A DNA stretch of 64,000 nucleotides, taken from assembly GCF_048569485.1 (NCBI RefSeq), contig NC_134354.1:397768680-397832679 (forward strand), read 5' to 3'. The translations under genes and the position numbers were made by a program. Positions 21,767-31,971 of the stretch are shown piece by piece (the stretch's first letter is position 1; the number at the start of each line of letters is the position of its first letter). The notes beneath the pieces were generated by a model. The model saw only the letters and a list, made by a program, of their open reading frames with translations. It did not search any database and was not told the DNA's origin. This stretch comes from Anomaloglossus baeobatrachus. Lineage: Eukaryota > Chordata > Amphibia > Anura > Aromobatidae.

Positions 21767-22819
21767 TGTGACGTATCACGGGATGGCCATTGCCCAGTTA
21801 CATGACCCTGGGGGTCGCTTAAAAGGGGTTTTGTATAAGGTAAAAATAACAATAAAGTGTTTTTCGTGACGCCATTTGCGATGTGCGGCTATATGGGCTA
21901 TATCGGGTCCCACAGTCTTTCATAGTCTCTCACTGCTGGGGCTGGTGGTATTAGGCAGCTTAGGTGTGATGGTTCTCCGCAAGTAAAGCTAGGCTGCAGG
22001 GGAGGATGATGGTGGTTGGAGTATATTGCTGCAGACGTGTAAGAAGAATTCAGACAACACAGGGGCTGCGGTTTAACTTGTGCTTTACTCCCTGATTTGG
22101 AGTTGCTGCAACCTGACTGGTGTTAGTCTTTACCAATCCGATATTCCCTTTGTTCCAGTGCCGTGTAGTGAATTGGTGAGCTTTACTTCCATGCACACTG
22201 TAGTAGTTGGTGGGTCTCCGTGGCTTGGAGCATTTTTGGGGTCCCCCTCCTGTTGTCTCCGTCCTGGTCCGTACGGCAGGCAGCTTGAACCTCTTGTTGG
22301 TCAAACCTCTGTCCCTGTTCCCAGGTTCCCTCTCTGCTGCTTACCAACTAACATTGGTAAGGTCTTTGATGGTCCCCTCACCGGCCAGATTGTTATCAGG
22401 TGAGCCTAAAGCATCTTCCTGAACTAAGGCTCTGTACCCCACCGATGCTTGGTCTAGTGAGTACGCTCATCGTACTCTCCCTGGCAACTGTACTCCTTTT
22501 TACTCAGTATTCACTTCACACTTTCTGTCAGCACGTTAACTTCTGACCGACTATCTGTGTGACTTTTTACTAACTTACAAGATTTCCATCTTCCGTCCAC
22601 TCCATTGACTAGCCCCTTCTCCTCCCAGGTTTCTTACTAGTGGATTGGATGAGTCCCAACCAATGGGTGGCCATCTATCAGGTCCATCTCTAACCTGTTA
22701 CCCAGTCTGAGGAAAAGGGCGTGGTTTTGTGTGTTTTGTGGTGTTTAACGCCACTGATCTTCCAGGAATCCGGGGTTAGATGTAGTACCCTGTGACACCT
22801 GACACTCACAGGCGCCACA
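21767..22819 (-). repeat. LTR of the minus-strand Gypsy relic
   Basis: 1053 bp with TG..CA ends when read on the minus strand. It is the 3' LTR of the relic. Internal landmarks are diverged from those of the solo LTRs but the first ~45 bases align. Confidence 0.7.
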
Positions 22820-23084
22820 TTCCCCCTTGGTAAATCCCAGCACGTCCTCAGGCTGCAAACATAAACAACAAATTATTACATTTTTTTTTTATATTCAGAA
22901 AACTTTCTTCCCATGCAAGGGAGACACTTTGTTTAAATGTTTCTATACATTGAAACATATTTACATGAGGCACCCCTTCTGCCACCCACAACCCGAGGTC
23001 CCTGGGAGGCATGTCGCCGGGTGCTATGACGACAGGGTCTCGGCCTCCTCTGCCGCAGACCCTTCCTGTGACCTTTCCTCTCCC

Positions 23085-23196
23085 AAAACTTTGTTGCAGA
23101 ATAAGGGTCCTCTTCAAAAGACTTTGCTGCAGAATACAGGTCCTCTTTGAAAGACTTTGTTGCAGAACACAGGTCCTCTTCGAAAGACTTTGCTGA
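23085..23196. repeat. 33-bp minisatellite, about 3.4 units
   Basis: Unit built on 'gactttg.tgcagaa.a.agg' followed by 'gtcctctt.gaaa'. It lies inside the internal region of the Gypsy relic. Because the period is a multiple of three, it produces an 11-residue protein repeat in one minus-strand frame, which I regard as incidental. Confidence 0.8.
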
Positions 23197-23859
23197 AGTA
23201 TTACTCTCGTAGTGTGCACAACTAGTGCAACTATTTACAAGGCAAGTTTTTGCTACTACCAGTCCAGTAGCTGGTGGTCCATTTTTTAAAAACCAACATC
23301 ATGATCCAAAAGTTTATGCAGAAAAGTCTCTGTAGGATCAATACATTGCACACACATGTACAGTTTACAACCATTCTTACTTTCTATGGTTCCCTATGGG
23401 TGTCTCTGCTTAGGAGCCCTGGTTTCTACCTCCCAACCGCAGGAGCTTGCTTTTCCTAACTTTATGTTCCTGGGGATGAGTCCAGTTCCTCCACCCTTCT
23501 GTACACTACTATTTACAGTCTATTTACATCAGGATACCTTTTTATACTTTCTCATTTTCGAGACTCCCTGTACCTGAGCGGAGGCTGACCAAAGTTGCTA
23601 CGACTTGACCTACGTAACTCAAGTGTCTCAGCTTGTCCCTGTTGTACTGTGGTGTCTGTACCCTGGGTAGACCTATGTGTTCTAGGTAGACTGGGAAATT
23701 GTCTGCAACTCCTTAGTCTCTCTGCAGGATTGACAGGTTCACCGATTGCAGGTTCTTCTGGTTCTGCTACAATAGGTGGTTCTTCTGGAACTTGAACTGG
23801 TTCTTCTATTCTTTCTTGGCCTTCTGCTGGTTGTGGGAAAGTAAGTACTGGTACTATGA

Positions 23860-24706
23860 TGGCTCAAGTGTACTGAGGCCAATTTTCAGAAAAGTCTCCA
23901 AGTAGTGTATGTATCACCATCTCTTTCTTTTCTTGTTCTTGAGGTGTACAGGGGAATTTTTCTTTAGATTTTAACTGTTCTGGACATTTCTTTGGATGAT
24001 CTCTTGAGACTGTTGCTGCGGTTTTTCCTTTATCTTTATGATCAAGCAAGTCTTATTATCAAAATTGGAGGATAGTACAGTATAAGGTTCTGCTTCCACT
24101 GATCATCAAGTTTATGAACTCTTCTTTTTCTTTTTATAACTATTTCTCCAGGTGTCAAAGAATCAACTTGTGCATTCTTGTTGTAGTCCTTTTTTGTTTT
24201 TCTCTTCTTTGGTTTAAACTTTTTTTCTACACAATCTTGTACTCTTCTGTATTGTGCTTGACAATTAGAGTCCCAATCAGCATCTGGTAAATTGACTTCA
24301 GGAACTACAATTCCCATTTCTAAGTCCACTGGCAATCTTCCAAGTCTTGCTCTCATGGGGTATGCTGGTGTACAGTTGGTGGAACTCACAGGAATGTTGT
24401 TGTACATGTCCACTTAGTCAGGTAACATTTCTGGCCACATGTTTCTTTCTTCCAGTGGCAAAGTTTTCAACAGGTCAACGACTACTTGGTTCATCTTCTC
24501 CCACATGCCTTTGGTCTGTAGATGATAAGGCATAGTACGAATTTTCTTACATCCATATAAGTTGGAAAACTCTTGGAATACTTCAGCTTCAAATGCAGGA
24601 CCTAGATCTGTTAATACCTGTTCTGGGTATCCGTGTGGTCTTCAAAAGTAGGCTTGGAAAGTTTTTGCTGCTGTTTGAGCTGTTAAGTCTTTTACTGGGA
24701 CTACCA
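23860..24706 (-). pseudogene. Ty3/Gypsy integrase core and C-terminal region (fossil)
   Basis: Recognisable blocks on the minus strand include 'VLTDLGPAFEA' (integrase catalytic core), 'YGCKKIRTMPYHLQ', 'YNNIPVSSTNCTPA' followed by 'LGRLPVDLEMGI', and the C-terminal 'LTPGEIVIKRKRRVHKLDDQ' block. This order is diagnostic of the integrase of Ty3/Gypsy and retroviral elements. It is a broken fossil with several breaks and no function is expected. Confidence 0.8.
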
Positions 24707-25107
24707 CAGGGTTTTTTTTCACAGATGGAGTAGTGCTTTAAACTCACGTCCCCTGCCCCCTTTCTTATAGTTATCCTCCAACGTTTTCACCTTTCTTTAG
24801 CGTCGATCTGCTCCAGTGGCGCTATATTGTGCCAATAACGTCTGATTGGCCAAAAGTCAGGAATTACGTCACAAGCTCTCAATGCAAGTCTATGAGAGCC
24901 AGAACGATGCTCTCATAGAGTTGCATTGATTTCTGATCTCTGGCATGCTCCATGAAACACTGGAGCTGCCAGCAGGTCACAAAGTGCAGGAAACAAACCG
25001 GAACGACACTAAAAACAGATGAAGATGCTGAAAGGCGAGTTTAAGACAGGGGGCACAGGACTTTGATTTACAGCACCACTCCAGAAGGGAAAACAAAAAA
25101 AACGCTG
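24707..25107. mobile_element. MITE with 'CAGGGTTTTTTTT' ends
   Basis: Left end 'cagggttttttttc' pairs with right 'aaaaaaaacgctg'; the inner arms 'tggagtagtgctttaaactc' and complement, and 'cccctgcccccttt' and complement, extend the inverted repeat. A small palindrome 'tatgagagc..gctctcata' lies in the middle. It truncates the Gypsy relic on its left. Confidence 0.6.
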
Positions 25108-25953
25108 GAGTGGGGCCTTACCAGGCTTTACATGGTGGCAGTAACTTCCGATCAGTATGGTGACAGTCAGCTGCCATGGCTTCCATTTCTGCTATGCGAG
25201 TTCTTCTACAAAGCACTGCCAGCAAGAAGGGTTTTCCCTTTTTTGCACTCAGTTCACATACTGGGAACTTGTAGAATTATTTTGCTATGTAATTTTTTAA
25301 TGTACAATGAATAAAAAAAAAAAAAAAAAAAAACCCAGCAGATTTGTTTTCACTGGTTCCCCTCACTTAGAATAATTTTTTTTGCTTTTCAGTATTTTAT
25401 ATTGTAAAATGAAGGGTGTCATTCAAAACTGTAACAACTCTTCCCACAAAAATCAATCCCTCTTGAAAGAAGGGAGAGAAAAATCAAAGCTCAAAAAGGA
25501 AAAGTCGCCTGGATTTCAAACCGGTTGTCCAGAATTGGAACAAATTCCGAAAAGGGACAGCATGCACGCTCTCATGGTTTCTTGGTATTTCTGATTAGAG
25601 CAGGCAGATACATGATCTCACCAATGCAATTTGCATACATGTGGTCACGTGCCGATTATGAGAAGCCAAACGCATATAGTTGGCTCGTGATTGTTTGTAA
25701 ATTGCACACATACAGTAACTTGACCACCTGCTCGCAACAGGACAGTTTGACAGTGTCACTCAGCAGACTTTTGTCCAAAGCCTGCACAACCCCATGATTC
25801 TTGTACAGTCACCATGAATGGTTAGAAGCACATAAATACATGATCATTTATTTCACAGAGCAATAAACATTCCCATATTGATTTTCTGCACCCTCCTTCA
25901 CTATTGAGCTGGAGGACTTTGCATATCTCAAAGTGTATATGAACTAGCACATA
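25108..25953. other. Repeat fragments and poly-A, no gene seen
   Basis: An A-run at 25313-25333 is followed by a fragment of the 'tgtaaaatgaagggtgtcat' / 'acaactcttcccacaaaaa' repeat (25390-25530), related to 21340-21565. The rest is unique-looking. Confidence 0.45.
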
Positions 25954-27605
25954 CAGTTAGGTCCAGAAATATTTGGACAGTGACACAATTTTCACGAGTT
26001 GGGCTCTGCATGCCACCACATTGGATTTGAAATGAAACCTCTACAACAGAATTCAAGTGCAGATTGTAACGTTTAATTTGAAGGTTTGAACAAAAATATC
26101 TGATAGAAATTGTAGGAATTGTACACATTTCTTTACAAACACTCCACATTTTAGGAGGTCAAAAGTAATTGGACAAATAAACCAAACCCAAACAAAATAT
26201 TTTTAGTTTCAATATTTTGTTGCGAATCCTTTGGAGGCAATCACTGCCTTAAGTCTGGAACCCATGGACATCACCAAACGCTGGGTTTCCTCCTTCTTAA
26301 TGCTTTGCCAGGCCTTTACATCCGCAGCCTTCAGGTCTTGCTTGTTTGTGGGTCTTTCCGTCTTAAGTCTGGATTTGAGCAAGTGAAATGCATGCTCAAT
26401 TGGGTTAAGATCTGGTGATTGACTTGGCCATTGCAGAATGTTCCACTTTTTTGCACTCATGAACTCCTGGGTAGCTTGGGCTGTATGCTTGGGGTCATTG
26501 TCCATCTGTACTATGAAGCGCCGTCCGATCAACTTTGCGGCATTTGGCTGAATCTGGGCTGAAAGTATATCCCGGTACACTTCAGAATTCATCCGGCTAC
26601 TCTTGTTTGCTGTTATGTCATCAATAAACACAAGTGACCCAGTGCCATTGAAAGCCATGCATGCCCATGCCATCACGTTGCCTCCACCATGTTTAACAGA
26701 GGATGTGGTGTGCCTTGGATCATGTGCCGTTCCCTTTCTTCTCCAAACTTTTTTCTTCCCATCATTCTGGTACAGGTTGATCTTGGTCTCATCTGTCCAT
26801 AGAATACTTTTCCAGAACTGAGCTGGCTTCATGAGGTGTTTTTCAGCAAATTTAACTCTGGCCTGTCTATTTTTGGAATTGATGAATGGTTTGCATCTAG
26901 ATGTGAACCTTTTGTATTTACTTTCATGGAGTCTTCTCTTTACTGTTGACTTAGAGACAGATACACCTACTTCACTGAGAGTGTTCTGGACTTTAGTTGA
27001 TGTTGTGAACAGGTTCTTCTTCACCAAAGAAAGTATGCGGCGATCATCCACCACTGTTGTCATCCGTGGACGCCCAGGCCTTTTTGAGTTCCCAAGCTCA
27101 CCAGTCAATTCCTTTTTTCTAAGAATGTACCCGACTGTTGATTTTGCTACTCCAAGCATGTCTGCTATCTCTCTGATGGATTTTGTCTTTTTTTTCAGCC
27201 TCAGGATGTGCTGCTTCACCTCAATTGAGAGTTCCTTAGACCGCATGTTGTCTGGTCACAGCAACAGCTTCCAAATGCAAAACCACACACCTGTATTCAA
27301 CCCCAGACCTTTTAACTACTTCATTGATTACAGGTTAACGAGGGAGACGCCTTCAGAGTTAATTACAGCCCTTAGAGTCCCTTGTCCAATTACTTTTGGT
27401 CCCTTGAAAAAAAGGAGGCTATGCATTACAGAGCTATGATTCCTAAACCCTTTCTCCGATTTGGATATGAAAACTCTCATATTGCAGCTGGGAGTGTACA
27501 CTTTCAGCCCATATTATATATATAATTGTATTTCTGAACATGTTTTTGTAAACAGCTAAAATAAAAAAACTTGTGTTACTGTCCAAATATTTCTGGACCT
27601 AACTG
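25954..27605 (-). mobile_element. Apparently intact Tc1-like DNA transposon
   Basis: A 1652-bp element bounded by TA on both sides (25952-25953, 27606-27607). The terminal inverted repeats start CAGTTAGGTCCAGAAATATT and are identical between the two ends over at least 30 bp. A single open frame on the minus strand covers most of the interior. Size, TIRs, TA target and gene layout are all as expected for a complete Tc1 element. Confidence 0.92.
26209..27246 (-). CDS. Tc1-like transposase, full length (345 aa)
   Basis: This is a cut-and-paste transposase that binds its terminal repeats and inserts at TA. The first 110 residues carry the paired-like helix-turn-helix (LSIEVKQHILRLKK at 6-19; 'REIADMLGVAKSTVGYIL' at 25-42), the GRPR hook (58-61) and a second HTH ('VSVSKSTVKRRLHE'). 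The catalytic DD34E triad is complete: D152 in WTDETK, D249 in QMDNDPKH and E284 in PDLNPIEH, with 34 residues between the last two. The glycine-rich 'KHGGGNVMAW' box is at 185-194. Length equals the usual 340-345 residues and no stop or frame change is visible. The start MRSKELS is the typical Tc1 start. Whether it is active cannot be told from sequence, but all expected parts are here. Confidence 0.93.
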   Translation of the reverse strand: MRSKELSIEVKQHILRLKKKTKSIREIADMLGVAKSTVGYILRKKELTGELGNSKRPGRPRMTTVVDDRRILSLVKKNLFTTSTKVQNTLSEVGVSVSKSTVKRRLHESKYKRFTSRCKPFINSKNRQARVKFAEKHLMKPAQFWKSILWTDETKINLYQNDGKKKVWRRKGTAHDPRHTTSSVKHGGGNVMAWACMAFNGTGSLVFIDDITANKSSRMNSEVYRDILSAQIQPNAAKLIGRRFIVQMDNDPKHTAQATQEFMSAKKWNILQWPSQSPDLNPIEHAFHLLKSRLKTERPTNKQDLKAADVKAWQSIKKEETQRLVMSMGSRLKAVIASKGFATKY

Positions 27606-27619
27606 TATGTATTTTATAA

Positions 27620-28610
27620 TGTCTGTCCAGGCAGGAAGAGGTTAAGTCTGTTTCCTGCCTCACACATGCAGCTTCACACACACGCAGGCAGAGAGAACAT
27701 TCCTGAGGTGGGGGCACGTGCAGGAGGAAGTTACAAAGGGGACAGTTTGGTTTCACTTTAGTCAGAACACCTTGGGAAAGCAGAGAGAGAACATGTAGTG
27801 ATCAGGGAGGTAGAGCAGAGGAACCACCAAATCAAGACCGTTTCATCCACCCTTTCCTTACCTGGGACCGGGCGAGTAGATGGCTGAGGACCCCTAAGCT
27901 GAGAGAGTGGACAGCGCCAGAAGGCTCCAGGTCCATTAGCCGGCAGAGACCTGGAATGGTAGAGGTGGTTAGCTGGGATGAAGTACAGAGCCTGGGACCG
28001 GTAGCCATGTGGCATGGAGGAGAAGAAGGTTACAGAGCCCCGAAGCTTCGGGTGGCAGAGTAGCGGGTCCCAAGAGCTCCAGAGACAAGGAGGGGACCAC
28101 CACACGAGCGTAGGAGGAGAAAGTCCACAGGCTGCTCCACCAGACTTGACCTCTGTCCTGCCTGGGAACGACCAGAGTCATTGCAGTAATGAAAGAACTG
28201 TGAGTAAACAAGATCTGAAACCCGCAACCCAGCGACTCTGACTCCGTTTGTCGTCGCCTTGTGATCTATTGATTCCCAGTTCCCCGTTCTCCCTCCTGGG
28301 GGCCACTCTGCCTGTGAGAAGCGATATCATCCCGGCTGCACCCCAACATCTCCCCAGGTGAGGTACCATGCAGCGGCGGCCTTATCCCTGGCTGCACACC
28401 ACAGGTGGCATAGTCAACATCATCCGTTCCACTCCTGGAGGAGGAAAGGTCGGAGGAAGGGTCATCAGCGGAGGAGGCTGGGACCCCAGTCACCACTGAA
28501 ACTGGTGACTACTTCTCCAGGACAATCCTTGCTAGCCTCCCTTTTACTGTGCACCACAAGGCCACGGAACCGGGTCAGGCCACGACTTCTACAAACCACT
28601 GGCCCGGCGA
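27620..28610 (+). repeat. Possible additional diverged LTR
   Basis: Begins TGTCTGTCCAGGCAGG and includes landmarks in the same order as the solo LTRs: 'gaactgtgagtaaaca', 'caccacaggtggcatagtc' and 'ccgggtcaggccacgac'. The right edge and a target duplication could not be found, so the boundaries and even the class are uncertain. Confidence 0.35.
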
Positions 28611-28906
28611 TGGGTATAGAATGTACGGTAAGGTAAGGTAAGCTCCTTTCTTGTGCTCCGTGGGGTGTCACCCATACACAAGGATTCCCTTACCACCCCA
28701 CCAGGTCCTGGATATATATCCAGCATGTACAAGATACAGCAGGTAGATAATGTATTCTTCAGACCATAAGACACACTTAGGATTTAGAGGAAAATACTAA
28801 TATTTTGGTAATCCTAATTGACCTAAAACGGGAAAGGTTTATTCTGATTTCATGTCAGATAGTGAGAAAAACCTGCAGATGTGTCTGTTTAGCTAGTCTA
28901 TGGAAA

Positions 28907-30029
28907 TGTGACGCCCCTGGACTATTAGGTTGTCACAGGGTACTGCACAAGCTGCCCTTCCGTGCAGTATTCCGACTCCCTCTTGATTCTGGGTCCCTAT
29001 CTAAATAGCGTTGCCTCCAACAGCAAATCAAATCCTAGATACACCCTGCACCAGGTACACCAGTGGATAGCTTGAGTGGAATAGAGCCGTCCACTTGGGG
29101 GGTCAGGGAGGGGAGGTGAGGGGTGTAGTGAGTCAGTGAGAGAGTAGGAAGCAGTGAGAGTGAGAGTATGGGAGTGGTGGCTCATGAAGGATCTATCTAG
29201 GTTGCAGACGGTGGTCTGGGCCTAGAGGAGTCAGAACCCCGGTCGCAGGGATTGTGGCCAGGTGTCAGGACTTGTCGAGGAGGACAGCCGGCAGCCTGGC
29301 ACTGTCACCGGTCCAGGACCAAAGGCACGACGGGGTACATGGACCCTAGGTCGGAGTGTAGCTTCAGGCAACCCAATAATTCACCTGAGGAGAACGGACC
29401 CTTTATGATCTGTTCCCACCCACTCCAGAATCGGGGCATTAGCGCAACGAGGGGGATAGGACTTTCCAATCCAAAACGGTCCAGAAAATCCCAAGCGTGA
29501 ACCCTGAGAGCAAGCTCCCATACTTAGTCATAGTAGGGAGCGGGGCCCGGCTAGTTCCATACTACTGGGCCACCAAGTTGAAATAAAACTAAGTGCCAGG
29601 AGGCAGGTCACGGATCACCAGGCAACACTATTGGGGATGGGACCCGGGCAAGCTCCCCTCAGCGGCAGCAGTACCCAGAGACTTTTTTTACCCGGTTGTC
29701 AGTGTCGGCTTATGGACTGAGTGAGTACGAGAGTGACCCCTGCACTCCACGGCACCCCTCTACACTGAGTCCCGGGGAATTCCCCCACCGATGGAGGGCT
29801 ACGACACCTTGCTGCCCCACTCCATCACCCTGGGTACTCCCAAAAGCAGCGGCGGTACTTCCCAAAATACCGTACACCACGGGTGGTGTCACGAACTATA
29901 CATCAACTCCCCTGTAAATACCACCTTCCCTGACATTTGGAGTGGCTGTACGACCCCCGGGTCCGGAGACCCTCGAGACACAGCGAACCCAGATCCGAGC
30001 ACCTCGGCTGCTGCCACGGGGATGGCACA
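28907..30029 (+). mobile_element. Solo LTR with 4-bp target duplication
   Basis: Starts TGTGACGCCCCTGG, ends GATGGCACA, flanked by GAAA on both sides (28903-28906, 30030-30033). Very similar to 8199-9330 throughout, so these two are the closest pair of the set. No internal coding region. Family: Ty3/Gypsy or retrovirus-like. Confidence 0.72.
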
Positions 30030-30056
30030 GAAATTTCTGGTTTCAACTGTATATGT

Positions 30057-30169
30057 GGCCCATCCTGGTATTTATTTTCCTCATCCTGGTATATATGATT
30101 CCCATCCTGAAAGATTTGTCCCACATCCTGGTATATATGTCCCCTATCATCGGCCCATCCTGGTATATA
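30057..30169. repeat. Short diverged minisatellite ('ccatcctggtatata')
   Basis: Four to five copies of 'catcctggtatatatg'-like units spaced about 22-31 bp, located between the solo LTR and a Tc1 element. The Tc1 insertion at 30170 uses a TA of the last unit. Confidence 0.7.
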
Positions 30170-31715
30170 CAAGTGTATCTCAATCAATTAGAATATCATC
30201 AAAAAGTTAATTTCAGTAATTCCATACAAAAAAGGAAAAAACATATGTCATTACACAGAGATTGATCTACGAGTATTTCAAGTGTTTATTTCTGTTAATG
30301 TTGATGATTATGGCTTACAGCCAATGAAAACCCAAAAGTCATTATCTCCGTAAATTTGAATATTATATAAGACAAACTGAAAAAATAATTTTAAACTCAG
30401 GAATGTTGGATAACTGAAATGTCTGTACACTAAATGCCTCAATACTTGTTCGGGGCTCCTTTTGCATGAATTACTGCATCAATGCGGCGTGGCATGGAGG
30501 CGATCACCCTGTGGCCCTGCTGGGGTGTTATGGAAGCCCAGGTTGCTTTGATAGCAGCCTTCAGCTCATCTGCATTGTTGGATCTGGTGTCTCTCATCTT
30601 CCTCTTGAAAATACCTCATAGATTCTCTATGGGGTTTAGGTCAGGCGAGATTGCTGGCCAATCAAGCACAGTGATACTGTGGTTATTAAACCAGGTATTG
30701 GTACTTTTCGCAGTGTGGACAGGTACCAAGTCCTGCTGGAAAATTAAACTTCCATATCCAAAAAGCTTGTCGGCAGAGGGAAGCATGAAGTGCTCTGCTC
30801 TAAAATTTCCTGTTAGACAGCTGAGCTGACTTTGGTCTTGATAAAACACAGTGGACCTACACCAGCAGATGACATGGTTCCTCAAACCATCACTGATTGT
30901 GGAAACTTCATCCTAGACCTCAAGCAGCTTGAATTGTGGCATCTCCAATCTTCCTCCAGACTCTGATTTCCAAATGAAATACAAAATTTACTTTAATCAG
31001 AAAACAACACCTTCTACCACTGAGCAACAGTCCAGTTCTTTTTTCTCTTTGGCCCAGGTAAGACGCTTCTGGCGTTGTCTATTGGTCATGAGTGGCTTGA
31101 CATAAGGAATGCGACAGTTGTAGCCCATAGTCTGGATATGTGTCCATGTCAGTCTATGTGTGGTGGCTCTTGAAGTACTGACTCCAGCAGTAGAGAACTC
31201 CTTGTAAATCTCCCCTAAAGTTTTGAATGACCTTTTCTTAACAATCCTATCAAGGCTGCAGTTATGCTTGTGCTCCTTTTTCTACCACACTTTTTCCTTC
31301 CACTCAACTTTTCATTAATATGCTTGGATACAGCACTCTGTAAACAGCCAGCTTCTTTAGCAATGATCTTTTGTGGCTTACCCTCCTTGTGGAATGTGTC
31401 AATGACTGCCTTCTGGACATCTGTCAAGTCAGCAGTCTTCTCCATGATTGTGTAGCCTACTGAACCAAACTAAGGGGTCATTTTAAATGCTTAGGAAGCC
31501 TTTGCAGGTGTTTTGTGGCAATTATCCTAATTTTCTGAGATGACTTTTGGCTTTTCATTGGCTGTAAACCATAATCATCAACATTAACAGAAATAAACAC
31601 TTGAAATAGATCACTCTGTTTGTAATGACTATATAACATATGCATTTACCTTTTTGTATTGAATTACTGAAGAATTAACTTTTTGATAATATTCTAAATT
31701 ATCGATATGTACTTG
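30170..31715 (-). mobile_element. Decayed Tc1-like transposon (family with CAAGTGTATCTCAAT ends)
   Basis: Ends CAAGTGTATCTCAATCAATT on the left and a diverged inverse at the right, both followed by 'ttagaatat.atcaaaaagtt'; TA on both sides (30168-30169, 31716-31717). Length 1546 bp. The end sequence is of a widespread vertebrate Tc1 type. Divergence between the two ends and broken transposase mark it as older than 25954-27605. Confidence 0.85.
30439..31445 (-). pseudogene. Tc1-like transposase pseudogene
   Basis: The N-terminal HTH region is readable from 31445 ('MEKTADLTDVQKAVIDTFHK', 'QKIIAKEAGCLQSAVSKHI', then 'GRKKCGRKRS'). The C-terminal catalytic part is readable from about 30885 ('FQQDLVPVHTAK', 'LDWPAISPDLNPIENL') and, after an in-frame stop at about 30616-30618, continues to 'MPRRIDAVIHAKGAPNKY'. 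The region between has frame changes and lacks the first catalytic D block in readable form. Not functional. Confidence 0.85.
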
Positions 31716-31971
31716 TATGTCCTTCAACCTGTTCACACCTCAGTTTGGTGAGTGCAGTCAGTCTTTTTGTCTATATTAAGAGGGTCATACCTTCTGACCG
31801 TGCACCCCTCCCCCAGTTGCCACAGGTAATCTTATCCTATATAGCAAGTTCCTACTTACCCATACACACGAGGTTTTTAACCCAGAGAGAGGCTTCAGCA
31901 TAGTGTAGGTACCCAGTTACGAGATATGCCGTGAAATGGCAACTGGGCAGATATACAAATGGCCATTTATA

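Larger units (their letters stand above)
21767..24706 (-). mobile_element. Ty3/Gypsy relic: 3' LTR plus part of pol
   Basis: A minus-strand LTR element. Its LTR (21767-22819) begins, read on the minus strand, TGTGGCGCC and ends CGTCACA; a purine tract (complement of 'ttcccccttgg', 22820-22830) adjoins it, which fixes orientation. The internal region holds the integrase catalytic core and C-terminal part of Ty3/Gypsy-type pol, and a proline-, serine- and arginine-rich tail near 23580-23830. The 5' side, with gag, protease, RT and the second LTR, is missing; the element stops at a MITE near 24707. It is broken in several places and old. The start of its LTR (TGTG.CGCC, then 'gtcacagggtact') resembles the solo LTRs at 8199 and 28907, so these belong to one broad family. 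Confidence 0.75.

Noticed and set aside
22848-23219. Minus-strand frame with LQQSLSKRT repeats
   Set aside because: The repeat is a 33-bp minisatellite inside a dead Gypsy element; the reading frame is a by-product.
26603-27439. Plus-strand open frames opposite the Tc1 transposase
   Set aside because: They are shadows of the intact minus-strand transposase and have no motifs of their own.
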